Below, one piece after another: positions 23,212-37,923 of a stretch of DNA of 64,000 bases. The translations under genes and the position numbers were made by a program. Position 1 is the first letter of the stretch. Every line of letters starts with the position of its first letter. The stretch covers positions 1,385,252 through 1,449,251 of the forward strand of contig VYZB01000171.1 of assembly GCA_013397455.1 (NCBI GenBank). Reading direction: 5' to 3'. Under the pieces are notes generated by a model. The model searched no databases. It was not told the DNA's origin and saw only the letters and a list, made by a program, of their open reading frames with translations. This stretch comes from Crotophaga sulcirostris. Taxonomy: Eukaryota > Chordata > Aves > Cuculiformes > Crotophagidae.

Positions 23212-26200
23212 AAGAGGGGAATGACAGTCAGTGTGACAATGGCCATGAAGGACAGAGAGAGAAACATGTCTGAAAAGTCTCCCTGCTGCCTTGCTCAACC
23301 TTAATCTCTGGTATAGTGAGTCATAGATTAAATGAAAGAACTATGTCTGGGACTTCCTGGTTGAACTGCTGCTTCAGCTTCTGTATCACACCCACTTACA
23401 ACATGTAGCACAGACCAATTGCATTTAGCAAAGGACAAAGAGGTCACGCAAAGGAAGAGCAGCAAGCAGAGTGAAACCAGCAAAATTCTTACAACTCATG
23501 TTGTATATACAATGAAAAAGGTTATGTTGCTCCTGTGCTGAAGCAATAGGGATGAGAATGATACCGGCTATACAACAAACGGTAACGATCCACTTCTCCT
23601 TAATGTTGGCAATACTTCCCAGTGCTGTGTTGAGACCTCAGGGAAACTAGTGCTCACCTCTGTTGACTGCCCTGGTGTGTGAGAACAAGGAAGAAAAGGA
23701 TGTTCATTGTAGCCTTTTACAATTGACCTGGAATCAGTTTACTAGACGTTAATTTTAAGATAGTCACCTTGCATGAACTGAGTAATATATAGGCAGATGC
23801 CTCTCATTGCCCACCTGCTGGAAGATCCATCTCATTATTGGAAAATGTGACACAACACAAGGAAATGACATGGCCAAATAAAGCAACAGGGAAGTGCCTC
23901 AACCAGGGCAGCATGCACACCACTCCAGGGAAGTCTGAGAAGTTGCTCCAGAGCTTGCAAATAACACTTCAGCACAACATTGTTGCAAGAACATGTACAT
24001 CTTTAGTTGAAAAATAATAGACTGAACTAAATAAATAGACTCTACACTGAAGGCAGCAGAAGGTGTAGGAATGTATGCATTTGCCCTTCAGACGAAGGCA
24101 CATTTTCCTTCAGACAAACTTTCTTTCATGTTTTGGACACAAGTGTTATTTCTCCTAAGCCCAGGCATAACAGGACTGTTATTTGCATCACCACCGTGAG
24201 ATAGAAAGGATACCCGGGAAAGACACAGCAAAAAGCAGAAAGCGAAATTATATATAATGATATAATGATTCCAAATCTGTGCAGAGGCTAGTAACCCGGG
24301 CTTGCAATGAATCCTAAAACAAAGCTAAGACTCTGAAGTGGTAAATGTGATCTGAAAAGGCAGTGGGTCATTAAGACACAATAGTATGATGTGGATAGAG
24401 TGAATCTCAAGAACAGCTTGACACCACGTATAGCATGGAGCATAGCTCATTTCTCTGTTTTCTTGGTCTGCTTCCTCACAAATAAACTCTAGAAACTTAT
24501 GTTAAGGCAAATAGTTCCAGTTCCAGGAAAATAATTTCCTAACTTCTGTGCAACAGTTCATTACTCAATAGGTGAGAAAAATAGGGGGAAAAACAACCAC
24601 AAAATACTACTTATAAGAAGAACATTTTTAGAAATTAGGAATAAGTAGGACAAAACAAATCTTTTTGCACGTTTTGTAAGGCATTTTTGAAAATGTATCT
24701 TAGAACACTCTAACAAAAACTCCTATTACACACACTAACATGATGGCTTTTAATAATGAAAAGGTAATTCAACTAATTTATTATAGTGCAAAATAAAAAC
24801 TTGCTAACAATTTTTTATCTGGAGATTTACTTCTATTGCTTCTCTTAATGTAAATTGCTGAGCTGTTTAAAGATTCTACCTCACAGTCTTTAATGAGTTT
24901 AGTTCACAAACTCACATACAGTTGCCCTACTAATTTACCATCTGCTTTCAGAAAAAAAACTAAAATCTTTAACACTTCACTGCTTCTTTTTATTCTGTCT
25001 TTTTCTAGATCAATACATACGTACAGGCAGTTCTATCATCTGCCAAACAATCGTATTTCAAATCTTTCATCATGGTGTTCATCTTGGTATATTATTACTT
25101 TGGAAGTATGCATGATTTGACAACAGAGGATACTGTATTGTAAAGTATTCCTAATGTACACACATATAAAAGCAATTTCATTGGCTAGGAGATTTTTTTT
25201 TGAATGTAAATTCTTTCTCAATACAGAGAAAGGAACATAATGCAAAGGACTTAGAAAAAGAATTTGGATCAAGGAACCTAGGTTTACCCCTCCACCATTT
25301 TTTTATATATAGCAGTAGAGTCTGGCGGATAAATAAGACTGCCAAGAAATATCTCCTTTTAAAGGCTATTGTAAAGCATAAATCTGTGTGCTTTAAAACA
25401 CACATGAACTTATAGCATATTTAAAAGAAGATTTAGGAGGTTCTCTGTGTTGTCCCTTAAATTATTGGTGTGGAAATGCACACACAAAACTCTGCTTTTG
25501 AATACAGCTGAGAAATGCCATAAAAGGATATTTTAGAAGCTTAAATAGAATAAACTAAAGCCAAGATATGATACCTAAGTTTGTTTTAAGGACTGTACAT
25601 AAACTGTGTCCCTGGCATATAGTTAGATTTAAGGATGGCAAACCTCTTGTCTATGATGCAAAGTACAAGGTCAATTTGTCCAGCGCAAACGAAAACTGCA
25701 AGTTCAGCAAAGTTCTTCTTCATCAAAGAGGAAGGATCATGATAATTTAAGAAATCACACCAATCATGCACAATGAAGTCTGTGTCTAACCCCCTGCCAT
25801 TCTCTTGTGCACAGGCAATATTTGCAATTTTAGCCATATTCAACAGTAAACACCTATTCTGTATATCAATGACACAAGGTAGCTGAGAACTTGGCTTAAT
25901 TAATGGGTCTGGCCTTCATTAAAATGGATTATTTCAAATGCAATGAGATAGGGCTCCAAAAGTATTCTGAAATTTAGACCCCAATATTAAAGTATGCAGA
26001 TATCTGCTAATCCTCTAAGCAATGGAGCATCATAATAGCCAAGGCAGGTGCTCATTTCTGTTGCTCGCACATGTCCTAGGACATCCAAGACATCCACAAA
26101 GGCTGGCAGATAAGGCACAGAGCCTGTAGGAGATCCATCTCTTTCTGAAGACCCAGCACATTATCTCAGGGAACCTCCAATGTACCAGACACTTGTGTGT

Positions 26201-29200
26201 GCAGGCAACTTGCTCATGTCTGTAGTCAATAGAGCCACTAAAGCTAAAGAACTACTCATGTCACAAGCCAGGGAAGCTTAGTTCAGTTGTGTGAGACCCA
26301 CATGTTCCTAGCTCAGCTGCTAAAGGCTGGGTGGGATTCCCTACTACGTTAAAAACTCCAAAACTATGGTTAAGCATCCAGTTTGAGCCTTAGGTCTGTC
26401 TTGGGCTGGAAACAATCACTCCCTAGGCTTTTCTGGCTGCATTGAGCCAATTTCTGTGACTGTAGAGGTAGCCTATACACTTGTTGTACATCATGCAGAC
26501 AATTTCCTGTAGCCAGTAAATTTGATTTTGATCCTGAGTTGAATCCTTTAAAACTGGCAAGGAGCAGACACAGCAATCAAACTCTTCCATTGTCAGCAAC
26601 TCACTATTGTAAATACTTGAGAAAAAAAAAAGAGATAATGAATAGATCACCCAGAGAGTTAATCTGGGAAAGTAAATTTTGGTGTAAGGTATGAAGCTGG
26701 AAAGCATCTCAAGGTTTTGTATTAGATATAAGTCTGGGGCAGATTTGCATAACTGAGGAGTAGAACATTTCCCCATACCTAGGTAAAACACTTATATTCC
26801 ATTTTTACATCTGCTGGAGAGGATGTGAGACATATTTTTTACTATTGGGATATTATCCTAAGAATCAACATATCATGTGTGCTGTTCTTCACCTTTCCTC
26901 TCAGAGTCACTGCTCTTTGTATGGATGCAATACATGTTTACTGATCCTAAGAGAGGGATTACATTTAAAAGGACTTGGAGCACTCAGTTAGCAAATGAAG
27001 GACATCATCTTCAGTTCTTGTGCTGTTTCAAGTGGAAAACAGCTTTGAACTTAACTCAGTAGGGAGAATGCAGAAACTTTTGTTTTGGTTTGATTTTTTT
27101 TAAAAAAAATGACATCAGATTTATAGATAACACAAATGAGTTTGATTGAAACTGCAAATATGAATGTGACCTATTCATCCTCACTATGACTTGCTGTTTT
27201 TTCAAATGCATTTGCAGGCTACTTGACAGCAAATGGAAATTTTGTAGTTTTGATTTGGTGATGTGTGGATCTTTTGAAAATTATGACTGGCCAAGTTTTC
27301 CCAAAAAGGAACGAGAAACTTTTACTTGAATACAGAGTTATATGCTACAAAACTTCTGGGCTCTGTCACCCAAGTCCCATTAGGAATTAATAGTAATTTT
27401 CCTGGACACTGCTGCATTGTTCTTGGACCTTATTAGTTCCTAACAAACACTTACATATTGACGTATGATGCATTAAAGACATGAAGTGCCATTGTATAGC
27501 GTTCTTGCAAATGAGATTGTTCATTATGATGGCTTGTTGACAAAGCCTTGCAGCACAGTTTGTAAGGGCTTTGTTCCCAGTTTTATCCAATTAGATTACA
27601 AGTGATTTCTTTAACTGGAATCCTCTTTCTTTAATGAAACTTAATTGTGACAGCAGTTGCTGCAATGATTTACAGAGTTGTGCAAAATTTAGGATATTGA
27701 TTAAACTTTTGGCTTTCTAGCAAAGAGTCCAGATGAAGTTAGTTTTACTGCAGTGGGGGAAAAAATCCAGCCTTTGAAATAAGAAAGAAACATTCAACAT
27801 TTCAAGGTCAAGTGCATATATGGGAAGCCCGTGGAGGTTCTGCTTTTCATGCCCCTTGGCACTTTTTTTGAAATTAATGTTTTGCATTTGCTCTCTCCTT
27901 TTGATGTCTTCCTCTCGATGTTTTGGCTGAAAGCAGGAAGTAGAGCAGTGGGTGAAAGCTCACACACACAAAGAAAACAAAGTTAAAACATTTTCCATGG
28001 TCAGAGGGGGTTGAGGTTTGCACAAAGGACAGAGAAATGTTTAATTTAAAATGTGGTGAATTCAAAACCGGTTGTGCCCAACTCTAGGCGTAACCAAAAC
28101 AGAGCAGGCACATTAAGTTTAGTTCCACTGAAAATACAGACCAAGCACAAAATGGAAAAGGGCAACACAGGATGATGAGGGTTTCAAGTGATGCGGAGAG
28201 AAAATTCCACAGGAAAGTATTAGTGTGAACATAAGCCAGCTGTGTTATTTAATGATGGGAGGCAGGTCCTCTGTGTGCTCAATTTTTTATATGTTTTCTT
28301 GTAACAGTCAAGCATTCTATTTGGGCAATATTCACAGTTTGCAGAACCACTCATAAGGCTGCAGGTTTTCAGTGAAAAGCCATTAAAACAACAAGGTTCT
28401 CACTTTGCAATAAGCACAGCTGTTCTTTGTTTCTTTTTTTGCTTGCCTTATACATCTCTGTTGCAGTTTCATATTCTTTTAATTTTGACTGATTCTGATT
28501 AACCACAAAATTTAAGAAATATTGGTGGAACTGAGATTCAACTCATTTTGATACCTCAAATCCCCTTGATGCTCAACAGGCCTGCAGAAACTTCTGCAAG
28601 AATCATCTTCTGAGTAAAAATACTGCCTGGTGGCTCACAGATACTGTCCAGACTCCATCCTCCTTTCTCTTCCATTTACAACACTTAGCATGTACAAAGA
28701 CCAGGAACTAGACATACCTCCCAACTAGGATCACCTCCACAGACAGATCACTGGCTCTGATGGCATTGCCTTCAGTTTCCCTACTATCTTCCCTATGCTG
28801 CCTGATAAAGAGAAACGTTCAGCTGCAGGCTGATAAACAAATGAGAATGCAGGGAAATCTCATAATTCAGGGATGCTGGTCCTTCAGCTATGGTGAATTA
28901 GTGTCCATATTTGCTTCAGTCATGCTCTGTCCCAACAGCTGGGGAGTTGTGGTGCTACAGCTCACCTTGGGGTGTTTAGACAGACAGAAAAGTAATACAC
29001 ACCCTCGTTTAAGCTCAGCTATGAACATGGCACTGTGTGTTTCCACACCAGGTGGACACCATGGTAATCATAGCCTGAATAGAAACCAAACATAGTCTGT
29101 GGCTGCTACCTTGCTTTCTGTTACAACCTCTTGTTTTCAGGTGCTTGCATCTGTGACAACCAGCTGCCCATGGGGATGAGTTTTTCCAGACGAAGTCATT

Positions 29201-32200
29201 GCTCAAAAGTTAAGCAGTCACTTTCAAAACCAGGCACAAAAACTTTGCAGAATTCTTATCTGAGAGGTGAGAGGAGTTGTAATTACCCCTTTTTCAGAAT
29301 AAAAATTTATCTGGTCCCGCTTTGAGTAGTCGAGTTGGCTGATGTTTGGCACTCAGTATGTTTAGCTTATACATACTTAAACTCCTAAGCTGTACCTCTG
29401 GAAAGCTAAGGTACACTTTGAAAAGTAATATTTATGGACTGTATACTGGCAAGAGTAAGAATGTAGATACTGAGAAAAGAGTTCTGATGAAGCAGCAGAC
29501 ATGGTACTCCAGTAAGTATACTCCTGGTGTAGCTACCCTGTCCATACTGTGACACAAACCAGTGAATGCCAGTGTGCATTTGGCAGTGCCTGACAACACC
29601 AAAATCCAAGTCTGTGCATGTATTTGATTAGGACTGTAGCAAAAGTGGTAGAAATTTGTATGTATGTGTAGCTGTGATGCTGATCGAAGCCTGTAGAATG
29701 CTTTTAATTTCTTATATATGTGATATTACATGTGCCATCAGCCTTATAGGAGTCCTCAGGCACAAGCTGACGTGCTGTAAAGCTCACACAGCTGGTTTAA
29801 GTTAGCAGGTCAGTCTGTGAACTGCAGAGGTTAATGGAGAGGCACCCCACAGCTGGGGCAACCCCTGCCACGAAGATGGTAACCCCAAGCAAAATAGCAG
29901 GCAGGCACTCCCGAGGTTGGAGACATGCTCATACACTCCAGCAGGGTTTGCACTGTGTACAGCTACAAGAGCAGTATAAAATATTTCTCCAATTATTTTT
30001 AAATGAAAAATCAAAATACCTCTCACAGCACAGTGGTGGGGATGAGAAAAGCAACAGAAAGTGAATATGGGTACTGAAGGGTTCTCAGTAGCTGGGAGGC
30101 ACATGGAAAGTGGCTCATTCAGCTCACAAGTTTGAAAGGAATAGTTCAACCAAGAGTCAGAAACAATTGTGTGTGCGCATGCAACATTATAACCTGACAC
30201 ATGAAACTTGCATTTTTATCTTTAGTATCATGTAATCAACTTTCCATTCTAAAAGTTACAAGATGTTACGTGAGCATGCCAGCAAACTATTCATGCATGT
30301 AGGCTGGAGTACAGGCAGCCTGGAAACATTAAAGAATTGCTGAGGGTCTAACAAGTTTAGGGAACTTTAACTGACCTAATTAGATCATCTCCCCTTACCC
30401 ACTCCTTTTTTATTTCTTTCCCAAGGAGACATCACCTCAGGCAAACTTCTCTGATTAATATTTTCTTCCAACATCAGAGATACAGAGATTGTATTTCCAG
30501 CTGAAAGCCTAAGTTACTAGGGAGGCTGGAACAGAAACTTGTTTCAGCCTGTGAATCACAAGACTCTGCTGTGGGCCAAGCTCTGTTTTGATTTGGTACA
30601 GCGAAAAGAGATCCCTATCAGAATGCCCTATATAAACATCCAAAAAAGATCACGTCTCCAACACAGCAAGGAGCAGATGTAATTTTCCGTGAATCACTTA
30701 AGGGTTAAAAAAGTCAATAAAAAATGTTACAAAACATTCAGCTCAGTTCAAAAATAACTACTAGCTATACATTAAGCAACCCTCCGAATACATGATAACT
30801 TCTGGGAATGTCAACCAAAGAGTGTACAGACTGGCTGGTAAATTGCCTCTGTGTCAAAAATAACGAGTGTGGTTGTTGAGCAAGGTCATTACAGTAGCTC
30901 AAAACTCGTGGTTGGCGACAGCATGCTGGATGTTGCTGAGTCTGCAATTTCATGGCAATACAAATATTAACAGACTGGCCAAGTAGCACAGAGTCAGTTT
31001 TTGTAACTGAGCATTGTGGGATATGTTCTACACTCTGATTTATTAGAAACTTCATCATCAGTTGAGTTAGGATTTCCCCATTACAGCCTTTTGAAGTACA
31101 AATGTGAACAAAATTACACCACATTGCAAACCCTATATTTTTTATCCAAAGCTTAGCATATGATTTTGATTTAAAAATGCACAAGTCTGAACACATTCTT
31201 TGGAACATTTGTTTGTTTTATTCCAGCTGCAGATACACTCAGATTCAAGTACAACAAAAGATAAAACAGCTTCATTAAAGTTTCTTCGGGAAAAGACCTA
31301 GCAATTCCAACTATTGAGAGAAGCTGGTAATTGACATAAGATGAGGTGTATTTGGCAAGCAGTAAAGTACATTTCTGACCCACTATCACATCAGTATGTC
31401 TCATAGTCATTGTCAAACTTTATTATTGCAACAAACTTATGAAGAATAGCCTTATTTTTTAGCACAGTGTGTATTTTATGTGTATAGGAACTGATAAAAA
31501 GATTTCAAATATTACAATGGTGAAAGAAATCAATATCTTCTCATGGTTAATATGTACAGAAAAGAGTAGAATCTGCTCAATGGCTTATTGTGAATTAGTC
31601 ACCCAGCTGTAGCTGAATAGCAGAAGTCTTACACCTAGCCAGGAATCATGAGAGGAGAATTTTCTAACATCTCCACCCTTTGGCTGCTTGATCCTCTGGA
31701 AAAATTCAGAAGACTATTTTAACAAGATGTAGAATTAAGCAGTGTTTTATTCATAATCTAGCTATAACTGTCTATAAAATGATTTACAATGAAACAGTAT
31801 ACTTTAGGTAAATGTCATTTCAATTGTAAACTTTTGAAGTTTCTGTCAAATCCTATGAGTTTCCGTTCTATTTTGATTTTTCCACAGAAGTCCCAGATAC
31901 CAAACACCCCTATTTCCATAAAGTGTATGTTCCTGACATCATTACTGCAACATCACTGTCTCGCCCAAGCAGCAATCGAGTGACTAATGTCTTATCTTTT
32001 CTTTCAGTTCCTCTCTCCACTGGCTGCCTGTTCCAGATTTCTTAACCACCTAAGCTTATTTTATCGTGTTCTCAGATGAACAGGTACCCTGATAAATGTT
32101 TTGTGCAAGTGAAAATCTAAGTGCAGTATGCCTTGCCATATGCTCTTAAACACGAGGTTCTGAAGGCTTGAGTGGTGGCAGGAAAGGGATAAAGGACAAG

Positions 32201-35200
32201 TGAGAGACAGAGGGAGTCTCTGTGTGCTGGTGATAGAGCTGGTAGGGATGTCAATACTGCTCATGGGATCTATGCTCACAGCAAGGATGTATCATTGTGT
32301 ATTCAGCTTGGAACACTTAGCTTACTAAGTAAAACTGCCAGACAAGATTTGTTGGTTTTTTTCTGTCAGCACGCAGAGGATAGCTCTGTCCTTGGTGAAC
32401 CACAAATAGTACCACCCCAAGGACAATGGTGAGGAAACATGATATATACGAATTAAAAAACAGAATGCTTTAAGGATTTTAACTAGGGGCTGAGAAATGT
32501 TTCAGGAATATGAATTGCCACTTAGTTAAGAAGGAGTAGGGGAAAGAAAGAGAGCACTGGTTGGAACAAAAATGTCATTCTAACGTTCCATTAGTTTACG
32601 GGTTTGAGGTGGGTTGGGGTTTTTTTATTTTTAAAAGCTAAACATGAAAGTTCTTCTTCAAACAGTCAGCCATCTGGCCCTTACTGGATTTTAATGCAGC
32701 TCCTGAAATCTGATCTGAATTCATATAGGCAATAGCGTCCTTTGAAGTTAGCAAGCACATAAACACAAAAGCTTTATCAGTAGGGCCATTCATATAGTAG
32801 TAAGTGATTGTAGAGTAAATTCATCCAGCCACAGCCTGTCCCAGCACAAAAACCATTCCTAACAAAGCATCTAATTTTGAGGATGGGATCCCACTCCCTG
32901 AGTACACACAGTCTCCAGTTACTCATGTGATGTGTCGGGCACTAAATAGGAACAAGAGTGGGATTGACCCTATGACCTCTAGGACAAGCTGCAGGGCTGT
33001 TACACAGGCATCTGTGGCCTGAGTCACTTGATTATATAGGAACAACAGCGCACTGAAGCTTTAAAAAGATCTGAAAACAATGTTCTTGTTGCATTGTTCA
33101 ATAGCTATGTTGTGCCAAAGAGCCTGGCAGGGTCTGCTTCACAAGATGGTGCAGGTCAGACTGATCTGTGGTCTGTAATTTTAGTCCTCTGCCCAGCAGA
33201 ACGTGGCAACAGCCTCTCCTAGCTGTCTCTTCTGAGATACCTTCTACCCACAACTTCCTTCCTACAGACCAAAATAACAACAGTTCCTATCAAAATTAAC
33301 ATAGATCAGAATGACTACATAATAATACAGACCAATATAGAACAATATAGAATGTCAAGAAGTGTCCAGTTAATCTTGGATATGTTCCACATCATCAGGA
33401 AAATCTGCATGTCTCCCCTAAGTCAACAGGACACTGTTTAGGCAGTGAGACATCCCTTAGCTCCACTTACCTCATCTCCGAGCTCTCATTTAACCTAAAA
33501 TTGCCACCTGCCTGACACATTCTTAGATGAAACAATTAGCTCAACATCCTTATTTCCATCCCCATATCCATTTTTTCCAGCTATGCCTTCACTTCTGTCA
33601 CCAGAAGAGATGTCACCATGTAAACAATATAGTCACAAATTCATGAAACCACAAAGCTGATTAGATACCAGCTTTCTGAGAACAATATTTCCCATAGTGG
33701 CCAGGCATGGCACAATTTATATGAAATCGTGGCAGCTCCAGGACCATGTCATGTTGGATTTTAATATAGCACTTTTTTTTTTTGTTTTCTATATAATTGC
33801 TATTACTCCACAATTGCAATATAAGTTTCTAACATGGCAGGTGTTCTTATATTTAGTTTTCTGCTGAGAAAAATGTCAGAAGGTGATAACTCATGATTCA
33901 TTATTGCTGTTCTGCAGTTTCACTCTTCCCATCTCAAATCACAGTTTGATTCAGCAGTCTTTGTCTATGAAGCTCTTTATTGTTTTGATAATGTTTTCCA
34001 ATTGCTTGATGCTTGATGGGAAATAATTGGAACTAAGTGGTTACTCATCTAAAGCTGTATTTCCTTTCAAATTCCCTAAATTCAATCTCACGTCAGACGT
34101 GAACTATTCCTGAAATCTCTGTCTAGCTATCTAAAACTGGATACACAAGGTAATGCCTTAATAGTATCTCAGGAAACTGGAAACAGCTTAGGAAAACTCC
34201 AACATTCATTTTGCTTCTAGATAATAAAAAAATTGGTAATAATTTTTTGCAATAGGTCAATAGTTCCTTTGCCAACAAAAAGGCCTCTTTGCTTTATTTA
34301 AACTCTATTTCTGTCTTAGACAGCATATAAATAGTTTCCAGGCTCTCACTGTAATTTGAAAACAATATAAAATATATCCATCCCTGCAGATGGCTTTTTC
34401 CTATTACTGTTATTATCATATGACATGTTAACATATTTTTCTGTCGCACATTGGGAATTACAAGATGCACTAAAAAGAAAATCATGTCTAAAATTATCAT
34501 GCAAGTGATAAAAAGATCTGGGAATGCACTGACCTGGGAAGTTTTTTTAATTAACAACTCGTCTTAATGACATTTCATTTGATAATTTATCTCGTACTTG
34601 AAGAGCATTTATAAACCTGACATGGTCAAAATATAACTCAGGAGTTTCTCCAGGCACTTCAATACGTTTATCTGCTGAAATCAAGCCTCTTTCAAGTTTG
34701 TATTCAGTTTATAGTTGAAAAAATACTAACCTCCGTATCCATGGAAGAGGCCTACCAAACACTTTTGGCAAAAACAAAATAAGTTTGTAGGTATTTTTAG
34801 CTGAAGTAGACCTCTTACCAAAAAAAGTAAACAATGAAGTGACATTTTCACATCCATGGATTTAGGGCCCAAGCAGAAATCTTGCCCATTTGTTGTTGGG
34901 GATTTGGTTTTGAGAGTTTTTTGACAATAGTTGTTCCAGAGCAATGCACTAGTATTATCCTTTGAGTTGTCCAGGGACAAGTTCTTCTTTTTTTAGCATT
35001 CCTTATTGTCCCCTTTCTGGAAATTCTTGAACACACTTCTTCAGTTTCCCAAAATCTATCCACTGAAGAGCTATGCCCCATACTGACTAGGTACTTTTGC
35101 AGAACAGTACTTTGAGGTTGCTGATTTGGGCAACGGGATTAGGAAGAAATGTTCCCATATTCTGCTCCAAAGAACTGTTGTGCTCCTTCCTGCCTGCTGA

Positions 35201-37381
35201 GGCAAGTTATGAGGTGCTACCTTCAGCTTAATTTTTTGCTTATTTTTGATACAGAGAATGTACAATTTTGATTGTCTAGGTTTAGTAAAACCAATCTGTT
35301 TTTTTCCAGAGCTGCTCAGAGCCTCTAGTCATGCTCTTCCTCTGTTTTTATATTGATCAAAATTCCTCTTTAGACCATTAAAGACTAGCTGCATTTTCTG
35401 CTGAAACAAGTCAAGTGCCTAAACCAACCAAACAGGAGGCTTAGGAATCTGTGCCTCCTTAAAGAGGTGCTGAAGGTAAAAATCCTTGTCTTGGATTCTG
35501 TCATAGCACCTGCCAGCGCCCTCCTGGTGTGTCAAGTATGTGAAAATATTTAACATTAGTCATTTTTTAAAAACTCTTTTCATTTACAGGTAAAGCTAAA
35601 ATGTCCTCTTTCTTATTTATTTGTTTAAGTATTTGATCCTCTAAACAAGCAGCTGTTTCCATCTTCCCTTTTCCCAGTTATCTTTTCATTGCAAATACAC
35701 CAGGAAATTTCAGACACTGATAGAGTACATACCACATGGATAAACGTTTCTCCTTCTACTTTCCACTCTATCACAAATACTTAAATGTACAAAGAACTGC
35801 TTTTAAGGACTGGTGTTTACGGAGCCTAGTGACCTTGCTCTTACCTCCCAGATGTTATTCATTAGCTGATACTCTTACAATATTGGTATCTACCACTACT
35901 GTCACTACAGTACTTCGTAAATTTTCTTCCTTGTAAAAGCCAACCCTTACCCATACTCCTCACGAGATCTTGACCTTGATGATTTAATCATCATTAAATG
36001 AAGTCCACTCTGTTTGGAAGGAGTAATGTCAAATTGTCTTCTCCTCCCACTAAGGACTGGTTTGAGTGAGAGAAAGATGTGAAGACCAGGCTGAGGGACC
36101 CACAGATGCTCCTGAGCTGTTGACTGCAGCCAAGTATCAACTTTGTTTTAGGTGAAGTCCAAATGTGCGCCTATTTGTTCCATTCCTCTCTTCCCTCCAG
36201 GAAGACAACCTGGCCACATGTGCTGATCCAGTATATCTGTGTGATATTGCCCTAAGGGAGACGAGCGCTCTTGAATTAGGGCTGCAAGAGGACTAAAATA
36301 CTGGCTGTGTGGCTCTCCTTCTCCCAAAGGATGTCTCCCCCAGCACCATGACTCCACAGCCAGTCATGTAAAGTTCTGTTCCTGCAGGTCAGAGCTGGTC
36401 TTGAGGCACACTGAGTGAGGCAGGAGGGAGAGCTGTCTGTCAGCCCCACAGCTCATGGCCTGGTGTCAGCAGCCTTTCGCCCACCTTTTCCACAAAAAAA
36501 AATGGAACATTAGCTACTTCTGCTCAGTATGTGGGTTCTGAAAGTTTTTTCACATTCAGTAACATTATAGGGAGCCAGAACCCAAGCTGTGGATTTGCAA
36601 CAAGTGAACTGGAGATTTCTGTGTAGGGATGCAAGACAGTTTATGGTATTTCTTGATTTTGACAGAAGGCTCAACTGTCATACAAATGCAGCAAATAATT
36701 CTCAGATGTTGGCCCTCTGGGCCATGGAATATGTCCTGACCTGTGATTGTGAGGAGTTCAGCATGAGAAGGGTCTTTGTGTGAGCCAAGGCTTCAGGACA
36801 GCATCATAACAAACACAGAAACAGATAGCGATCACGGCACATTGAGGCATTTTCTTCACCGCTGCAAGAAACATGTATGTTTTGAAATGGTGAAAATCAT
36901 TGTATCAAGATTAGAAACAGGAGAGTTGCCCATGAGCCATCATCATGCAAGGTATGGGGAGGAAGGAGCAATCACTACTCTTTTTCCCAGTTAGGCAGAA
37001 GACCTTGCATTCAGTGTGCTTCCGTGGTCATTCGTAAAAGTTTTGTGTAAACAGAATTTTCTGCTAACTTCCACGAAAAATTCTTTCTTCTTTTTCTGCA
37101 TTTGTTGTATGGAGGTATGCATTCCCCTGAACAGTTCCTGTTACCAAGAAATAAAAACTGTTTATTGGATACGTAAAACTTTCCAAAGAAGAAATAACCA
37201 TTAATCCCAGACACAGTCCTGGACACTGGGACATGACAAATTCTTCTCTTATGCCTTGAAAGCCCTTTATATTAGTGTGAATTTCCAAAGGCAGGCAGGC
37301 CATGAATAATGTTAGACAGTGAAACCAGGTACAAAGCTTTCTTCTCGGAGATAATTCAGAGTGGACCTTATTATTGCAAGT
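23212..37381. other. Long repeat-poor non-coding stretch (about 14 kb)
   Basis: I recognise no CR1, LTR or DNA transposon here, and no coding exon. The longest open frame is 147 codons on the - strand (31208-30765). It has a cysteine- and histidine-rich composition, no known motif, and looks accidental. Local features: a perfect T8A8 palindrome at 27093-27110, TATA-rich patches near 24250, and AT-rich TAAT-bearing blocks near 27090-27300 and 27600-27730. It could hold regulatory elements of a distant gene, but this is not visible from sequence alone. Confidence 0.45.
27093..27110. repeat. A-T8-A8-T perfect palindrome
   Basis: Eight T (27094-27101) run directly into eight A (27102-27109), flanked by A and T, giving an 18-bp perfect palindrome. 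Rigid A/T tracts of this kind tend to disfavour nucleosomes. No role is shown here. Confidence 0.8.
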
Positions 37382-37792
37382 TGTCCTAGTTTAGCTCTTA
37401 CCCTGCTAAAAAATAAGCAGCCACTCTCTCACCTCCCCCGAGTCAGGGAGAAGAATCAGAAAAGGAAAGAAATACCTATGGGCTGAAATAAAAACAGTTT
37501 TAATAAAACAATAAAAAAGGAATAATGATAATACTAATACTACTAATCAAATACCCAAAATTATACTCAGCCCATTCAAATGAGTGATCGCACACATGAT
37601 GAGCACAGCAGTTCTAGTGAGCCCAGAGGTCACAGCCCATGCAGAGAGATCACTGAAGATGGAAGTCAGACATGGAGGACATAGAAACTAAACACTGAGG
37701 AGCACCAAAAGCAAGGGACTGTCAAGAGCAGAGAGGGCAAGGAGAAAAAGAGCTATGCCTGGAAAACTTACTGCTTTATTTTGAGTGTGGTG

Positions 37793-37798
37793 TTTATA
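37793..37798 (-). promoter_or_regulatory. TATA box candidate of the LTR
   Basis: TATAAA on the - strand lies about 360 bases inside the LTR from its 5' end, a plausible U3 promoter position. Recognition is by position and motif only. There is no evidence that it is active today. Confidence 0.4.
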
Positions 37799-37923
37799 GT
37801 ATGGAATACTTCATTTGGCCAGTTTTGGTCAGCTGTTCTGAATCTGCTCCTCCTGGCTTAATACACCTGTTTACTTGTAAAACATAAGAAACTCAGAAAG
37901 GTCCTTGATTTCCCTAACAGTGA

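Noticed and set aside
30765..31208. 147-codon open frame on the - strand, the longest not caused by simple repeats
   Set aside because: It has no recognisable motif, no splice context that I could support and no codon signature. Frames of this length are expected by chance in 64 kb of AT-rich DNA.
36589..36994. Two adjacent + strand frames that might be a pseudogene
   Set aside because: No recognised family, no poly(A) tail or target duplication to suggest retroposition.
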